Positions 14,703 to 23,240 are shown, counted from the first letter of the stretch. The stretch: 63,476 nt of DNA from Atopobium sp. (GCA_015258785.1 JABZHP010000004.1:1-63476); one strand, 5' to 3'. The notes: generated from the sequence alone by a model not told the origin. Made by a program: numbers and translations.

Positions 14703-14993
14703 ATGGCAAATCTAGCAGAGAACATTCTTGCTTCATCCATTGTTCTTCTCGCGTTCTTGGTAATTTTGGGCCTTGTTTATTCCTTCTTTGTTTGGAGAGC
14801 CTCTTCTAAAAAGGCGGGAACAACTTCAGAGTTTCTGAAGAATCTTCATGCAGGTCAGAAAGTTAAGACTAACAGCGGAATGTATGGCGTAGTTAAAAAC
14901 GTCAAAAAAGAAACAGTAGATGTTGAGTTTGCTCCAAATGTGGTCATCACGTTGGATCGTTGGGCGTTAATCAGCGTTTCCAACAATAAATAA
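14703..14993 (+). CDS. YajC-like small membrane protein in the PTS operon
   Basis: The 96-residue protein has one membrane segment (about residues 10-33) and a small beta-rich domain with the YajC pattern LHAGQKVKTNSGMYGVV and VDVEFAPNVVITLD. True YajC is part of the SecDF-YajC complex. Here the gene lies inside the PTS operon between EIIA and EIIB, an arrangement also known from some streptococcal amino-sugar PTS loci, so it is probably a paralogue dedicated to the transporter. The start at 14703 (MANLAEN) has GGAG in front; an ATG six bases upstream is possible. Confidence 0.8.
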   Translation: MANLAENILASSIVLLAFLVILGLVYSFFVWRASSKKAGTTSEFLKNLHAGQKVKTNSGMYGVVKNVKKETVDVEFAPNVVITLDRWALISVSNNK

Positions 14994-15088
14994 ATTTGCA
15001 GCAAAACACGCAGCGCAAGTTGCGAGTAGTGCGATGAAAATCGCAGATAGCACGCACAAGTGTGCGCGCAAAGAGAGGAGAACTTGTT

Positions 15089-15571
15089 ATGGGAGAACCA
15101 GATATCAAGCTTGCTCGAATCGATAATCGTTTGATTCATGGTCAGGTTGCTACTCAGTGGAACGGTACCCTTGGAACAAATCTCATCCTTGTTGCTAATG
15201 ACGAGGTCGCAGGCAATAAGATGCGCCAGGGCCTCATGGATATGGCTGCTCCAAGTGGCGTTGCAACCAGGTACTTTACGCTTCAGAAGACTATTGAGGT
15301 AATTCATAAGGCTTCTGCAAGCCAGCACATTTTCTTAGTTGCCGAGAATCCAGAGGATGTCCTCACTCTGGTCAAGGGCGGTGTTCCAATCAAAAAGGTG
15401 AACATCGGCAATATGCACATGGCTGAGGGAAAGCGACAGGTCGCCACAAGTGTGGCGGTAGACGATAAGGACGTCGCTGCCTTCCGTGAGCTTCAGGAAT
15501 TGGGGGTGACTCTAGAGATTAGGCGTGTTCCTACGACCCCGGTCGAGGATATCTCAAAGCTATTCGAGTAA
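15089..15571 (+). CDS. PTS mannose-family EIIB component
   Basis: The 160-residue protein shows the EIIB signature LARIDNRLIHGQVATQW with the phospho-accepting His at about residue 16, and the later VNIGNMH and VPTTPVED segments. It phosphorylates the sugar as it passes through EIIC/EIID. The ATG at 15089 follows GAGAGGAG; the longer frame from 15062 is not needed. A 95-base gap separates it from the YajC-like gene. Sequence alone does not fix the sugar, but the locus suggests N-acetylgalactosamine or galactosamine. Confidence 0.9.
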   Translation: MGEPDIKLARIDNRLIHGQVATQWNGTLGTNLILVANDEVAGNKMRQGLMDMAAPSGVATRYFTLQKTIEVIHKASASQHIFLVAENPEDVLTLVKGGVPIKKVNIGNMHMAEGKRQVATSVAVDDKDVAAFRELQELGVTLEIRRVPTTPVEDISKLFE

Positions 15572-15709
15572 GTTTTGCGCGCAACTTCCTGGTAGAGATT
15601 ACAAAAAGTTGCAATGGTGCAACGTTTCTAGCAGGTTGGCAAAGGTATTCGGATAGTCTGCCGATCATCGTCATCGGTAGTTATGGTGTGTTTGAAAGGA
15701 GGAGTTAAG

Positions 15710-16516
15710 ATGGATGTTAGCCCTATTCAGGTGTTATTAATTTTCATCGTTGCGTTTATCGCTGGCATCGATCAGTTTAGTTTCCTCGAGTCTCTTTACC
15801 AGCCAATCGTAACTGGTTTTTTGGTTGGTTTGATTCTTGGTGACGTTCAGACTGGTCTCATTGTTGGTGGTACTTATCAGCTTATGACCATCGGCAACAT
15901 GCCTGTTGGTGGTGCACAGCCACCTAATGCTGTTATCGGCGGCATTATGTCTGCAGTCTTTGCAATCACTACTAAGCTTGAGCCAATGGCTGCTGTAGCT
16001 GCAGCAATTCCATTCTCCCTGCTTGGCCAGTATGCAGTAACCATCATCTTTACCATTATGTCCCCCGTAATGGCAACTGCTGATGCATACGCCGAGAAGG
16101 CTGATCCTAAGGGAATTGCTCGTATCAACTATGGTGCAATGGCTGCTCTTGGTCTCTTCTTTGGTGTCATTGTTACCCTGTTCTTCCTGGGTGGCGCTGC
16201 ATTTGGAACTCAGATCACCACGGCAATTCCAAAGTGGCTCATGAATGCACTGTCCGTCGCTGGTGGCATGATGCGCTTCGTCGGCTTTGCAATCCTGCTG
16301 AAGGTTATGGTTTCTCGCGAGCTTTGGGGCTTCTTCCTCATGGGCTTTGCAGCTGCAATCGTATTTATCAGCATTCCTGAGCTCTCTGGTCCAGCACTTC
16401 TGCTTCTTGCTCTCATCGGCTTTGGTATCGCATTCTGGGATTACCAGCTCCAGACCAAGATGAAGAATGCTGCTCCTGCTGTTGTTGCTGGAGGTGACTT
16501 CGAAGATGGCATTTAA
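15710..16516 (+). CDS. PTS mannose-family EIIC permease
   Basis: The 268-residue protein is an integral membrane EIIC of the mannose/sorbose family: the opening IQVLLIFIVAFIAGIDQF, the LGDVQTGLIVGGTYQLM segment near residue 45, and several further membrane spans. With EIID it makes the sugar channel. The start at 15710 follows GGAGGAG at five bases. It overlaps EIID by 11 bases, so the two subunits are translationally coupled. A gap of 138 bases before it has no clear terminator. Confidence 0.9.
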   Translation: MDVSPIQVLLIFIVAFIAGIDQFSFLESLYQPIVTGFLVGLILGDVQTGLIVGGTYQLMTIGNMPVGGAQPPNAVIGGIMSAVFAITTKLEPMAAVAAAIPFSLLGQYAVTIIFTIMSPVMATADAYAEKADPKGIARINYGAMAALGLFFGVIVTLFFLGGAAFGTQITTAIPKWLMNALSVAGGMMRFVGFAILLKVMVSRELWGFFLMGFAAAIVFISIPELSGPALLLLALIGFGIAFWDYQLQTKMKNAAPAVVAGGDFEDGI

Positions 16517-17585
16517 TATTCCTGATACCTATCAGAACACCACTCCTGCTGAGCCACTTGATCAGAAGACGCTCAACAAGATGGTATGGCGCTCCCTGTT
16601 CCTGCAGGCTTCCTTCAACTACGAGAGAATGCAGGCAGCTGGTTGGCTCTACGGTATCCTCCCAGGTCTTGAGAAGATTCACGGCGACAACAAGGATGAC
16701 CTTGCTGCTTCCATGAGTCACAACCTTGAGTTCTACAATACCCACCCATTCTTGGTTACTTTTGTTATGGGTATTGTTCTCTCCCTTGAGCAGAACAAGC
16801 TGGATATCCCAACCATTCGTGCAGTCCGCGTTTCTGCAATGGGTCCTCTGGGCGGCATTGGTGACGCACTGTTCTGGTTCACCCTTGTTCCAATTACTGC
16901 TGGTATTACCTCTAACATGGCAATTTCCGGCAATGTCTTTGCACCATTCTTGTTCCTCATCATCTTTAACATTGCACAGTTTGCTGTACGTTATTGGCTG
17001 ATGAACCTTTCCTACAAGATGGGTACTGACGCAATTACTCTGCTCACCGAGAACGCAAAAGAGTTCACTCGTGCTGCTTCTATCCTGGGCGTCTTTGTTG
17101 TTGGCTGCCTGGTTGTCTGCTACGGCGGAACCAAGCTTGGCGCTGGCGCAAATATCCCTAACGGTGAGACACACAGCGTTGTTCTTTCTCAGGTAACTCT
17201 TTCTGATGAGCAGCTTGCTTCTGGTCAGTATGACAAGGCTCTCTTTGCTAAGGGTTCCTATGCTGACTACAAGAAGGACCCTGAGTCCGTTATGTTCATC
17301 GGCGGCAAGACTGCTGACGGCAAGGACGGCACTACTGCTATTGCTCCAGTCGGCAACGGTGTTAACCTGGTAACTGTTGGCGAGGAAGTTACTTCTCCTG
17401 TCTCCATTGACATCCAGAAGATCCTCGACGGCGTTTGCCCAAAGCTTATCCCATTGGCTCTTACCCTTTGCCTGTACTATCTCATGGCAAAGCGTAACTG
17501 GACTCCAATTATGTGCATCTGCCTGCTTCTGGTAATTGCACTTCTTGGTTCTGGCTTTGGCGTTCTCCCATATATTTGGGGTTAA
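16506..17585 (+). CDS. PTS mannose-family EIID permease with a large insertion
   Basis: EIID pairs with EIIC in the membrane. The family pattern is clear: LFLQASFNYERMQAAGW near residue 33, LEKIHGD, and MGPLGGIGDALFW near residue 112. The protein is 359 residues, against about 270-285 in common EIID proteins. The extra length is a hydrophilic stretch between the last membrane segments (about residues 215-310), rich in Gly, Asp and Lys, that may be exposed outside. The start at ATG 16506 overlaps EIIC by 11 bases and has GGAGGTGA upstream. A terminator hairpin follows. Confidence 0.9.
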   Translation: MAFNIPDTYQNTTPAEPLDQKTLNKMVWRSLFLQASFNYERMQAAGWLYGILPGLEKIHGDNKDDLAASMSHNLEFYNTHPFLVTFVMGIVLSLEQNKLDIPTIRAVRVSAMGPLGGIGDALFWFTLVPITAGITSNMAISGNVFAPFLFLIIFNIAQFAVRYWLMNLSYKMGTDAITLLTENAKEFTRAASILGVFVVGCLVVCYGGTKLGAGANIPNGETHSVVLSQVTLSDEQLASGQYDKALFAKGSYADYKKDPESVMFIGGKTADGKDGTTAIAPVGNGVNLVTVGEEVTSPVSIDIQKILDGVCPKLIPLALTLCLYYLMAKRNWTPIMCICLLLVIALLGSGFGVLPYIWG

Positions 17586-17593
17586 GTAAGTGC

Positions 17594-17627
17594 GACGGGT
17601 GTCCACTTGTTGGGCACCCGTCTTTTT
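17594..17627 (+). terminator. Intra-operon terminator after EIID
   Basis: GACGGGTG (17594-17601) pairs with CACCCGTC (17615-17622), followed by TTTTT. The GntR gene starts only 14 bases later, so its expression must come from read-through. This would set the regulator and enzymes below the transporter level. Confidence 0.8.
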
Positions 17628-17640
17628 ATAGGAGAGTTTG

Positions 17641-18369
17641 ATGGCAGCTTTTATGGGAAGACAACCACTCTACGAGCAGCTAGCAAATATGCTGCGCTAT
17701 CGTATTGAGAACGAGATGGATCCAGATGATCCACTTCCTTCTGAGCGTGAACTCTCCGATTCCTACGGACTTTCTCGCACCACGGTAAGACTTGCCCTGC
17801 AAGAGCTTGAACACATGGGGCTCATTTATCGTCAGCGTGGCCGCGGTACCTTTGTTGCAGACGTCTCTGAACGTGCAACAGACCTTATGGGAGGCTATAG
17901 CTTTACTGACCAGCAGCGTCAGTTAGGTCGCGTTCCTAAGACAACTATTCTGGAGTTTGACACTATTGAGGCTAATAAGTTCTTAGCCCAACATATGCAC
18001 GTTATTCTTGGCGAGAAACTCTTCCGCATCAAGCGTTTAAGAAGTGCCGATGACGTGCCTATGATGCTGGAAGTAACGTATCTTCCAGTTTCACAGTTTT
18101 TCTCGCTTACTGCTCATGATGTTGAGCAAAAATCTCTCTACCAAAATTTTGAAGAAGACTACAACATAAAGATTGGCGTAGCAGAAGAGGAGTTCAAGGC
18201 TTCAATTGCTCGCTCAGATGACGCCACTTTATTGCAAATTTCTGAAGGCTCGCCTGTTTTGAGTCTCACACGCACAACCTACAACGACAGAAATATCATT
18301 GTTGAGTTCACACTAAGCGTGGCTCGTGCGGATCAGTTTAGATACAAAATTGTACATACACGCAGTTAA
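17641..18369 (+). CDS. GntR-family regulator, HutC subfamily
   Basis: The 242-residue protein has an N-terminal winged helix-turn-helix (PLYEQLANMLRYRIE, then LPSERELSDSYGLSRTTVR and RGRGTFV, residues 10-76) and a C-terminal UTRA effector domain (about 95-240). HutC-type members such as NagR, DasR and PhnF bind sugar phosphates. Its place between the PTS and AgaS/NagA genes suggests it senses an amino-sugar phosphate and controls this locus, probably at the operator 14137-14152. The ATG at 17641 follows GGAGAG; a TTG at 17638 is possible. Confidence 0.88.
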   Translation: MAAFMGRQPLYEQLANMLRYRIENEMDPDDPLPSERELSDSYGLSRTTVRLALQELEHMGLIYRQRGRGTFVADVSERATDLMGGYSFTDQQRQLGRVPKTTILEFDTIEANKFLAQHMHVILGEKLFRIKRLRSADDVPMMLEVTYLPVSQFFSLTAHDVEQKSLYQNFEEDYNIKIGVAEEEFKASIARSDDATLLQISEGSPVLSLTRTTYNDRNIIVEFTLSVARADQFRYKIVHTRS

Positions 18370-18391
18370 ATAACTGTGAGAAGGGATATCA

Positions 18392-19558
18392 ATGTTTAAG
18401 AAGAGCCAAGAAGAGCTAAAGGCACTAGGCGCTCATATTACAACTGCCGAGATTAAGCAGCAGCCTGAGCTTTGGGAATCTACCTTTGGCATTTATCAGG
18501 AGAACCTTTCTGCAATTAAAGAGTTTGTCGAGCGTGCTCGCAATCTTGGCGAGGGTTGTCGTACCCGCGTGGTCTTTACGGGTGCAGGTACCTCGGCATA
18601 TGTAGGCGATACCATTACTCCGTATCTTCGTTCTCATGGCGAGAAGGGCTCTTTTGAGTTTGCATCTGTTGCAACTACTGATATTGTTTCTGATCCTTAT
18701 GGCAGCCTTGATCCAGAAGATCCAACGGTACTGGTTTCTTTTGCGCGCTCTGGTAATAGTCCAGAGAGCCTTGCTGCAGTAAATATTGCTCGCAAGATTG
18801 TCAAAAATCTTCTGCTCATCAATATTACCTGCGCTCCTGAGGGAAAGCTTGCCGTTGAGTCCGCAGGTAAAGACGATACGCTGCTTCTTCTTATTCCTGG
18901 CGCAAATGACCAGGGATTTGCAATGACTGGCTCTTATAGCTGCATGACACTTCTTGCAACACTTGTCTTTGATAGTGCTGATGACCAGCAGAAGAAGGCT
19001 TGGATTTCTGATGCTGCTGAGCTGGGTAGGCAGGTAATTGAGCGCGAGGAAGAGATTGCTGAGTGGCTTAAGAGCGATTTCAACCGCATTACCTATCTGG
19101 GTTCTGGTCCTTTTGTGGGTCTTGCTCATGAGGCTCAGCTTAAGATTTTGGAGCTTGCAGCTGGTATTAATGCAACGTCATGGGATTCTTCGATGGGATA
19201 TCGCCACGGACCAAAGTCTTTTGTCGACGAGCACACCCTGGTGTTTGATTTTGTTTCCAATAATCCTTATACGCGTCAATATGATCTGGATATTCTTGAC
19301 GAGATTAAGGGAGACCAGATTGCTGCTCTGACTATTGGTATTGAGCAAGAGGGGGCAACAAACTTTACGGGAAGAACGTTTAGTCTTCCAGTATTTACAG
19401 AGCCTCTACCAGCACCTTATTTGGCTCTGCCTTTTGTAATGGTTGCTCAAGTGGTGGCACTCTTGAACTCAGTTCGTGTCAATAACAAACCGGATACACC
19501 TTCTCCAACTGGTCAGGTTAATCGAGTGGTTAAGGGTGTTACAATTCACTCACTATAG
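18392..19558 (+). CDS. agaS: SIS-domain amino-sugar-phosphate deaminase/isomerase (AgaS type)
   Basis: The 388-residue protein has two SIS domains. Visible motifs are VVFTGAGTSAYVGD near residue 59, SFARSGNSPESLAA near residue 114, YLGSGPFVGLAHEAQLK near residue 233 and SMGYRHGPKSFVDE near residue 267. AgaS proteins turn galactosamine 6-phosphate into tagatose 6-phosphate and ammonia; glutamine amidotransferase domains of GlmS are absent. Within this locus that step joins the NagA-type deacetylase to the kinase/aldolase pair. The ATG follows GAGAAGGG, 22 bases after the regulator gene. Confidence 0.87.
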   Translation: MFKKSQEELKALGAHITTAEIKQQPELWESTFGIYQENLSAIKEFVERARNLGEGCRTRVVFTGAGTSAYVGDTITPYLRSHGEKGSFEFASVATTDIVSDPYGSLDPEDPTVLVSFARSGNSPESLAAVNIARKIVKNLLLINITCAPEGKLAVESAGKDDTLLLLIPGANDQGFAMTGSYSCMTLLATLVFDSADDQQKKAWISDAAELGRQVIEREEEIAEWLKSDFNRITYLGSGPFVGLAHEAQLKILELAAGINATSWDSSMGYRHGPKSFVDEHTLVFDFVSNNPYTRQYDLDILDEIKGDQIAALTIGIEQEGATNFTGRTFSLPVFTEPLPAPYLALPFVMVAQVVALLNSVRVNNKPDTPSPTGQVNRVVKGVTIHSL

Positions 19559-19615
19559 GAATTACTAAGAAGGGCGTGCCTATGGCGCGTCCTTTTGAGA
19601 ATGATTGAGGTACGT

Positions 19616-20782
19616 ATGAGTACATTTGCAGTTAAAGCAGATAAGTTCTTTTTGCCAGGAGCAACTTCTGGTCCAGGATATTTGCTCGTAGAAGACGGTG
19701 TATTTGGCCACTTTACTAAAGAGAAGCCAGAGTGTGAGATTGTTGACCGCACTGGTTCTTGGGTGGCTCCTGGCCTTGTTGATACCCATATCCATGGCTT
19801 CCTGGACCACGATATTATGGACTGCGATCCTGATGGCGTCATTGAGATTGCCCAGGGTCTGCTCTCTAACGGCGTAACTTCTTGGCTTCCAACAACACTA
19901 ACCGCAAGCGTTGAGCAAACTGGTGATGCTTGTGAGTCCGTTGCTGATGCCGCAGAGGGAATTGCGGCAAACGGTATTGATGCTGCTCGCATCCAGGGCA
20001 TCTTCCTAGAGGGACCTTTCTTTACCGAGAAACACAAGGGTGCCCAGAATCCTGCGTACTTCCTTGATCCAGATGTAGAGGTCTTTGATGAGTGGCAGGA
20101 GCGTGCTGACGGCTGGATTGCCAAGATTGCTATTGCTCCAGAGCGCGATGGTGCTCCAGAGTTCTGTGCAGAGATGGCAGACCGCGGTGTTCATGTTGCA
20201 CTTGGTCACTCCGATGCAACGTATGAGGAGGCTCTTGCCTGCGTAAACGCTGGTGCAGACATTTTTGTTCATACCTATAACGGCATGAGCGGTCTTCACC
20301 ACCGTGAGCCAGGTATGGTTGGTGCTGCAATGACCACCCACGGTACCTATGCAGAGGCTATTTGCGACGGCCATCACCTTAATCCTATTGCAGTCCGTGC
20401 TCTGGTAAATGCAAAGGGATATGACCATACTGTTCTTATTACAGACTGCATGCGTGCAGGTGGTATGCCTAACGGACAGTACAAGCTTGGCGATTTCCCT
20501 GTTGTTGTTGAAGGCGGAACTGCTCGTCTGATGGATGAGTCTCATAGCCTTGCTGGTTCAATCCTTCGTCTGTTTGAAGGCGTGAAGAACGTCTTTGACT
20601 GGGGTATTGTTTCTGCTGAAGAAGCGGTTCGTATGGCTTCAGAAAACCCAGCTCGCTCTTGTGGAATTGATGATGTTTGTGGCTTCATCCGTCCTGGATA
20701 TGATGCTGACTTTATTATTGTTACGAAAGATCTTCAGCTTGAAGAGACGTTCCTTGGAGGAAAGAGCGTTTACAAGGCTTAA
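19616..20782 (+). CDS. nagA: N-acetylhexosamine-6-phosphate deacetylase
   Basis: This amidohydrolase removes acetate from N-acetylglucosamine or N-acetylgalactosamine 6-phosphate. The protein (388 aa) has the TIM-barrel motifs VDTHIHGFLDHD near residue 55, LEGPFF near residue 134, ALGHSDATYEEA near residue 193, HTYNGMSGLHHREPG near residue 215 and a late VLITDCMRAGG with the catalytic Asp. With AgaS next to it, N-acetylgalactosamine 6-phosphate is a likely substrate (AgaA role), but specificity cannot be read. The start at 19616 (MSTFAVKAD) has GAGG close upstream. Confidence 0.9.
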   Translation: MSTFAVKADKFFLPGATSGPGYLLVEDGVFGHFTKEKPECEIVDRTGSWVAPGLVDTHIHGFLDHDIMDCDPDGVIEIAQGLLSNGVTSWLPTTLTASVEQTGDACESVADAAEGIAANGIDAARIQGIFLEGPFFTEKHKGAQNPAYFLDPDVEVFDEWQERADGWIAKIAIAPERDGAPEFCAEMADRGVHVALGHSDATYEEALACVNAGADIFVHTYNGMSGLHHREPGMVGAAMTTHGTYAEAICDGHHLNPIAVRALVNAKGYDHTVLITDCMRAGGMPNGQYKLGDFPVVVEGGTARLMDESHSLAGSILRLFEGVKNVFDWGIVSAEEAVRMASENPARSCGIDDVCGFIRPGYDADFIIVTKDLQLEETFLGGKSVYKA

Positions 20783-20819
20783 GCAGCAAATCTTGAGTAA
20801 TGCAAACTAAAGGAAGCCT

Positions 20820-21263
20820 ATGGAGTTCTATTCCCATAACTATTTAATTCACCATGCAACAGTATTTGACTGGACTCAGCTTGTTCTATTTGGCCTTGTT
20901 GCACTTCTAATGATCTTCTCGCTTGTGCATTACATGCGTGATAGAAAGAATTCTAAGTATCGTGAGCTGGCGCTTATTGCGCTGTTCTCATTAATCTTTC
21001 TTGGACTTCTACAGCTTGATCGTGTGCTAGAGGTCAATCAGACAAGTAAGCACTATGAGTCAATTATTGCCTCACAAGAAAACATTGCTCGACGCCTTGA
21101 GGTTGATTTTGACCACGTGTACATTGCCTTTGATAGCCAGGGAAATCCGTCGTACCTTGAGGTTGACGGTAAGTATTATCACGTTTTGAAAAATACCGAG
21201 AATGACTATGTCATTGAGCAAATCAATCTTATTGGCAATGACATTAAGCACGTAGAGGAGTAG
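20820..21263 (+). CDS. DUF3290 family membrane protein
   Basis: The 147-residue protein has two membrane segments (about residues 19-39 and 48-66) and a soluble C-terminal half with VYIAFDSQGNPSYLEVDGKYYHV. This is the DUF3290 pattern. The gene ends five bases before the DUF421 gene; the two families are often paired in Gram-positive bacteria and probably act together in the membrane. Function is unknown. An AAAGGAAG site precedes the ATG, and the pair may be read from the amino-sugar operon since no terminator is seen before it. Confidence 0.8.
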   Translation: MEFYSHNYLIHHATVFDWTQLVLFGLVALLMIFSLVHYMRDRKNSKYRELALIALFSLIFLGLLQLDRVLEVNQTSKHYESIIASQENIARRLEVDFDHVYIAFDSQGNPSYLEVDGKYYHVLKNTENDYVIEQINLIGNDIKHVEE

Positions 21264-21267
21264 ATCG

Positions 21268-21912
21268 ATGAACTTTTATTTAGAAGTTGCCATTAAATTG
21301 TGCATCGGTCTTTTCTCGCTTGTTCTGGCAATTAACGTCAGCGGAAAAGGAAACCTTGCACCAACTGCAGCAATTGACCAGGTTCAAAACTTTGTACTTG
21401 GCGGCATTGTTGGCGGCATGATTTACAACAGTTCAATTACCATTTTGCAGTTCACCCTTGTCCTGCTTATTTGGCTCATTATTGTTATGGTTCTCAAATG
21501 GTTGAGAACAAACAATATGCTGGTCAAGCAGTTGATTGATGGACGTCCTGTTATTGTTATTGATAAGGGCAAGCTGCTTGTAGACAACTGTAGGTCTATG
21601 GGTCTCACTGCCTACGATGTGTCGCTGAAGCTTCGCCAGGCAGGAGTGAATTATATCTCAGACGTTAAGCGTGCCATTCTTGAGCAAAATGGACAGTTGA
21701 TTATTGTTAAAAAAGGAGAAGAGAACGTTAGATTCCCGCTTATTACTGACGGACAAGTTCAGACGAACATTCTTGAGACGCTGGACCTGGAAGAGAATTG
21801 GCTTGAAAGAGAACTTGAGCATCAAGGTTATAAGTCTTCTTCAGAGGTTTATTTGGGTGAGTATAATAGTGGAGATCTGATTATTACTCCGTATGCGGAG
21901 AAAGATCAGTAG
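21268..21912 (+). CDS. DUF421 (YetF-like) membrane protein
   Basis: The 214-residue protein has three hydrophobic segments in its first 85 residues and a cytoplasmic YetF-type domain with LIDGRPVIVIDKGKL near residue 88 and DVSLKLRQAGVNYISDV near residue 114. This is a normal DUF421 layout. Its function is not firmly known. A GAGGAG site overlaps the end of the DUF3290 gene, so both are made from one message. Confidence 0.85.
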   Translation: MNFYLEVAIKLCIGLFSLVLAINVSGKGNLAPTAAIDQVQNFVLGGIVGGMIYNSSITILQFTLVLLIWLIIVMVLKWLRTNNMLVKQLIDGRPVIVIDKGKLLVDNCRSMGLTAYDVSLKLRQAGVNYISDVKRAILEQNGQLIIVKKGEENVRFPLITDGQVQTNILETLDLEENWLERELEHQGYKSSSEVYLGEYNSGDLIITPYAEKDQ

Positions 21913-22070
21913 GTTAGCAAGAGATAAAACAGTTAACCTGTTTATTCCAATTCCGTTTGCGGAAAAGATAAGAAATTTATCGTTGACTTGAATTGGAATA
22001 TGTATACTAAGGCTAACTTTTAGAAAGCGGACTGTCGGATGACAGCCCGCTTTCGTGCTAAAGGGGAAGC

Positions 22071-22100
22071 ATGAATGCATGTTCAGATGATGAGAAGTGA
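22071..22100 (+). other. Possible nine-codon leader frame
   Basis: AAAGGGGAAGC is followed by an ATG-started frame reading MNACSDDEK and a TGA stop. It lies between the hairpin at 22023-22054 and the terminator at 22125. It contains one Cys codon. It could be chance. Confidence 0.25.
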
Positions 22101-22124
22101 GTAGAAAGGCAAAGAAGTGAGGAG

Positions 22125-22150
22125 AAACATGGGTTTCTCGCCATGTTTTT
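22125..22150 (+). terminator. Terminator before znuA
   Basis: AAACATGG (22125-22132) pairs with CCATGTTT (22141-22148) and continues into a T-run to 22150. The loop and base of the stem contain the word GTTTCTCGCC (22133-22142). Confidence 0.7.
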
Positions 22151-22238
22151 ATGCTTGGTAGTGGGGACAATCGCACGATTTTGTTTGAAGAATTTGGCAC
22201 TACACCGTATTGGTTTTTATAGTTTTGGGAGATGTAAC

Positions 22239-23240
22239 ATGAATTTGAATCCAACCGTTTCTCGTCGTAGCGCACTTGTAGCTTCCGCTTTTGGCGTGAG
22301 TGCTATTCTTGCTGGCTGCAAGCCTGAGGCTCAAAAGCAAGAAGGAGCTTCTGATAACAAAGACCAGAAGAAGCTCAGCATTGTTGCAAGTTTTTATCCT
22401 ATGTACGATTTTGCAAAGCGCATCGCTGGCGATCATGCTGAGGTAACATGCCTCGTTCCAGCAGGTACTGAGCCACATGATTGGGAGCCATCCAGCAAGG
22501 ATATGAAGACTATCCAGGAAGCAGACTTCTTGATTTACAACGGTGCTGGTATGGAGCACTGGGTCAAGGACGTACTTGATGGACTTGGTTCTGGCACAAA
22601 ACTTACAGCAGTTGAGACCAGCAAAGACGTTAAACTTCTTGAGCTTGAAGAGGACGATGATCACGATCATGAGGAGAAGAAAGACGACCATGATCATGAC
22701 CACGATCACGACCATGGCGGAACTGACCCTCACGTTTGGCTGAGCCCTCTGAATGCAAAGATTCAGATGAAGAATATTTGTGATGCCCTTTCCGAGAAGG
22801 ACTCTGAGCACAAGTCAGAGTATGCTGCCAATCTTGATAAAGCAAATGCAGACTTTGATACGCTTGATAATGAGTTCCACAAGGGTCTGGATTCACTACC
22901 TAACAAGACCATTGTTGTTTCTCACCAGGCATTTGGTTATTTGTGCGAGGCTTATGGCCTCACTCAGATGCCTATTGAGGGTGTTGAGGCAGATGCAGAG
23001 CCAAATGCTCAGGAAATGAAAGAGATTACTGAGTTCGTAAAAGAGCATAATGTAAAGGTTATTTTTACGGAGGAACTGGTAAGCCCTAAGGTTGCTCAAG
23101 CAATTGCTGAGGCAACAGGCGCTCGTGTTGAAGAGCTTAACCCACTTGAGGGTCTTACTGACGAGGAGCTCAAGGCAGGCGAGGATTACCTCTCTGTTAT
23201 GCGCGAGAACCTCAAGGCTCTTGAGGGCGCTCTCGCATAG
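22239..23240 (+). CDS. znuA: Zinc ABC transporter substrate-binding lipoprotein
   Basis: The 333-residue protein is a cluster A-I metal-binding lipoprotein. Residues 1-27 form a lipoprotein signal with lipobox LAGC (Cys27). Metal ligands fit the family: His in EPHDWEP near residue 80, a His/Asp-rich loop at about 138-160 typical of zinc rather than manganese proteins, and DPHVWLSP near residue 165. It picks up zinc outside the membrane and hands it to the permease. The start at 22239 is chosen because the signal peptide begins there; a longer frame from 22143 has no ribosome binding site. Confidence 0.9.
   Translation: MNLNPTVSRRSALVASAFGVSAILAGCKPEAQKQEGASDNKDQKKLSIVASFYPMYDFAKRIAGDHAEVTCLVPAGTEPHDWEPSSKDMKTIQEADFLIYNGAGMEHWVKDVLDGLGSGTKLTAVETSKDVKLLELEEDDDHDHEEKKDDHDHDHDHDHGGTDPHVWLSPLNAKIQMKNICDALSEKDSEHKSEYAANLDKANADFDTLDNEFHKGLDSLPNKTIVVSHQAFGYLCEAYGLTQMPIEGVEADAEPNAQEMKEITEFVKEHNVKVIFTEELVSPKVAQAIAEATGARVEELNPLEGLTDEELKAGEDYLSVMRENLKALEGALA

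Larger units (their letters stand above)
21983..22150 (+). promoter_or_regulatory. Possible attenuator before the zinc transporter genes
   Basis: A candidate promoter (TTGACT at 21983, TATACT at 22003, short 14-base spacer) is followed by a 14-base-pair hairpin with one mismatch (22023-22054), a short frame with ribosome binding site (22071-22100) and a Rho-independent terminator (22125-22150). A short RNA or an attenuated leader would result. A second promoter-like pair (TTGGCA 22194, TATAGT 22218, 18 bases apart) lies after the terminator and could start the znuA message directly. Confidence 0.4.

Noticed and set aside
16413..17606. A 397-codon open frame antisense to the EIID gene
   Set aside because: The sense strand codes a clear EIID protein with a good start; the antisense product has no family features and is rich in Cys, His and Asn as shadows often are.
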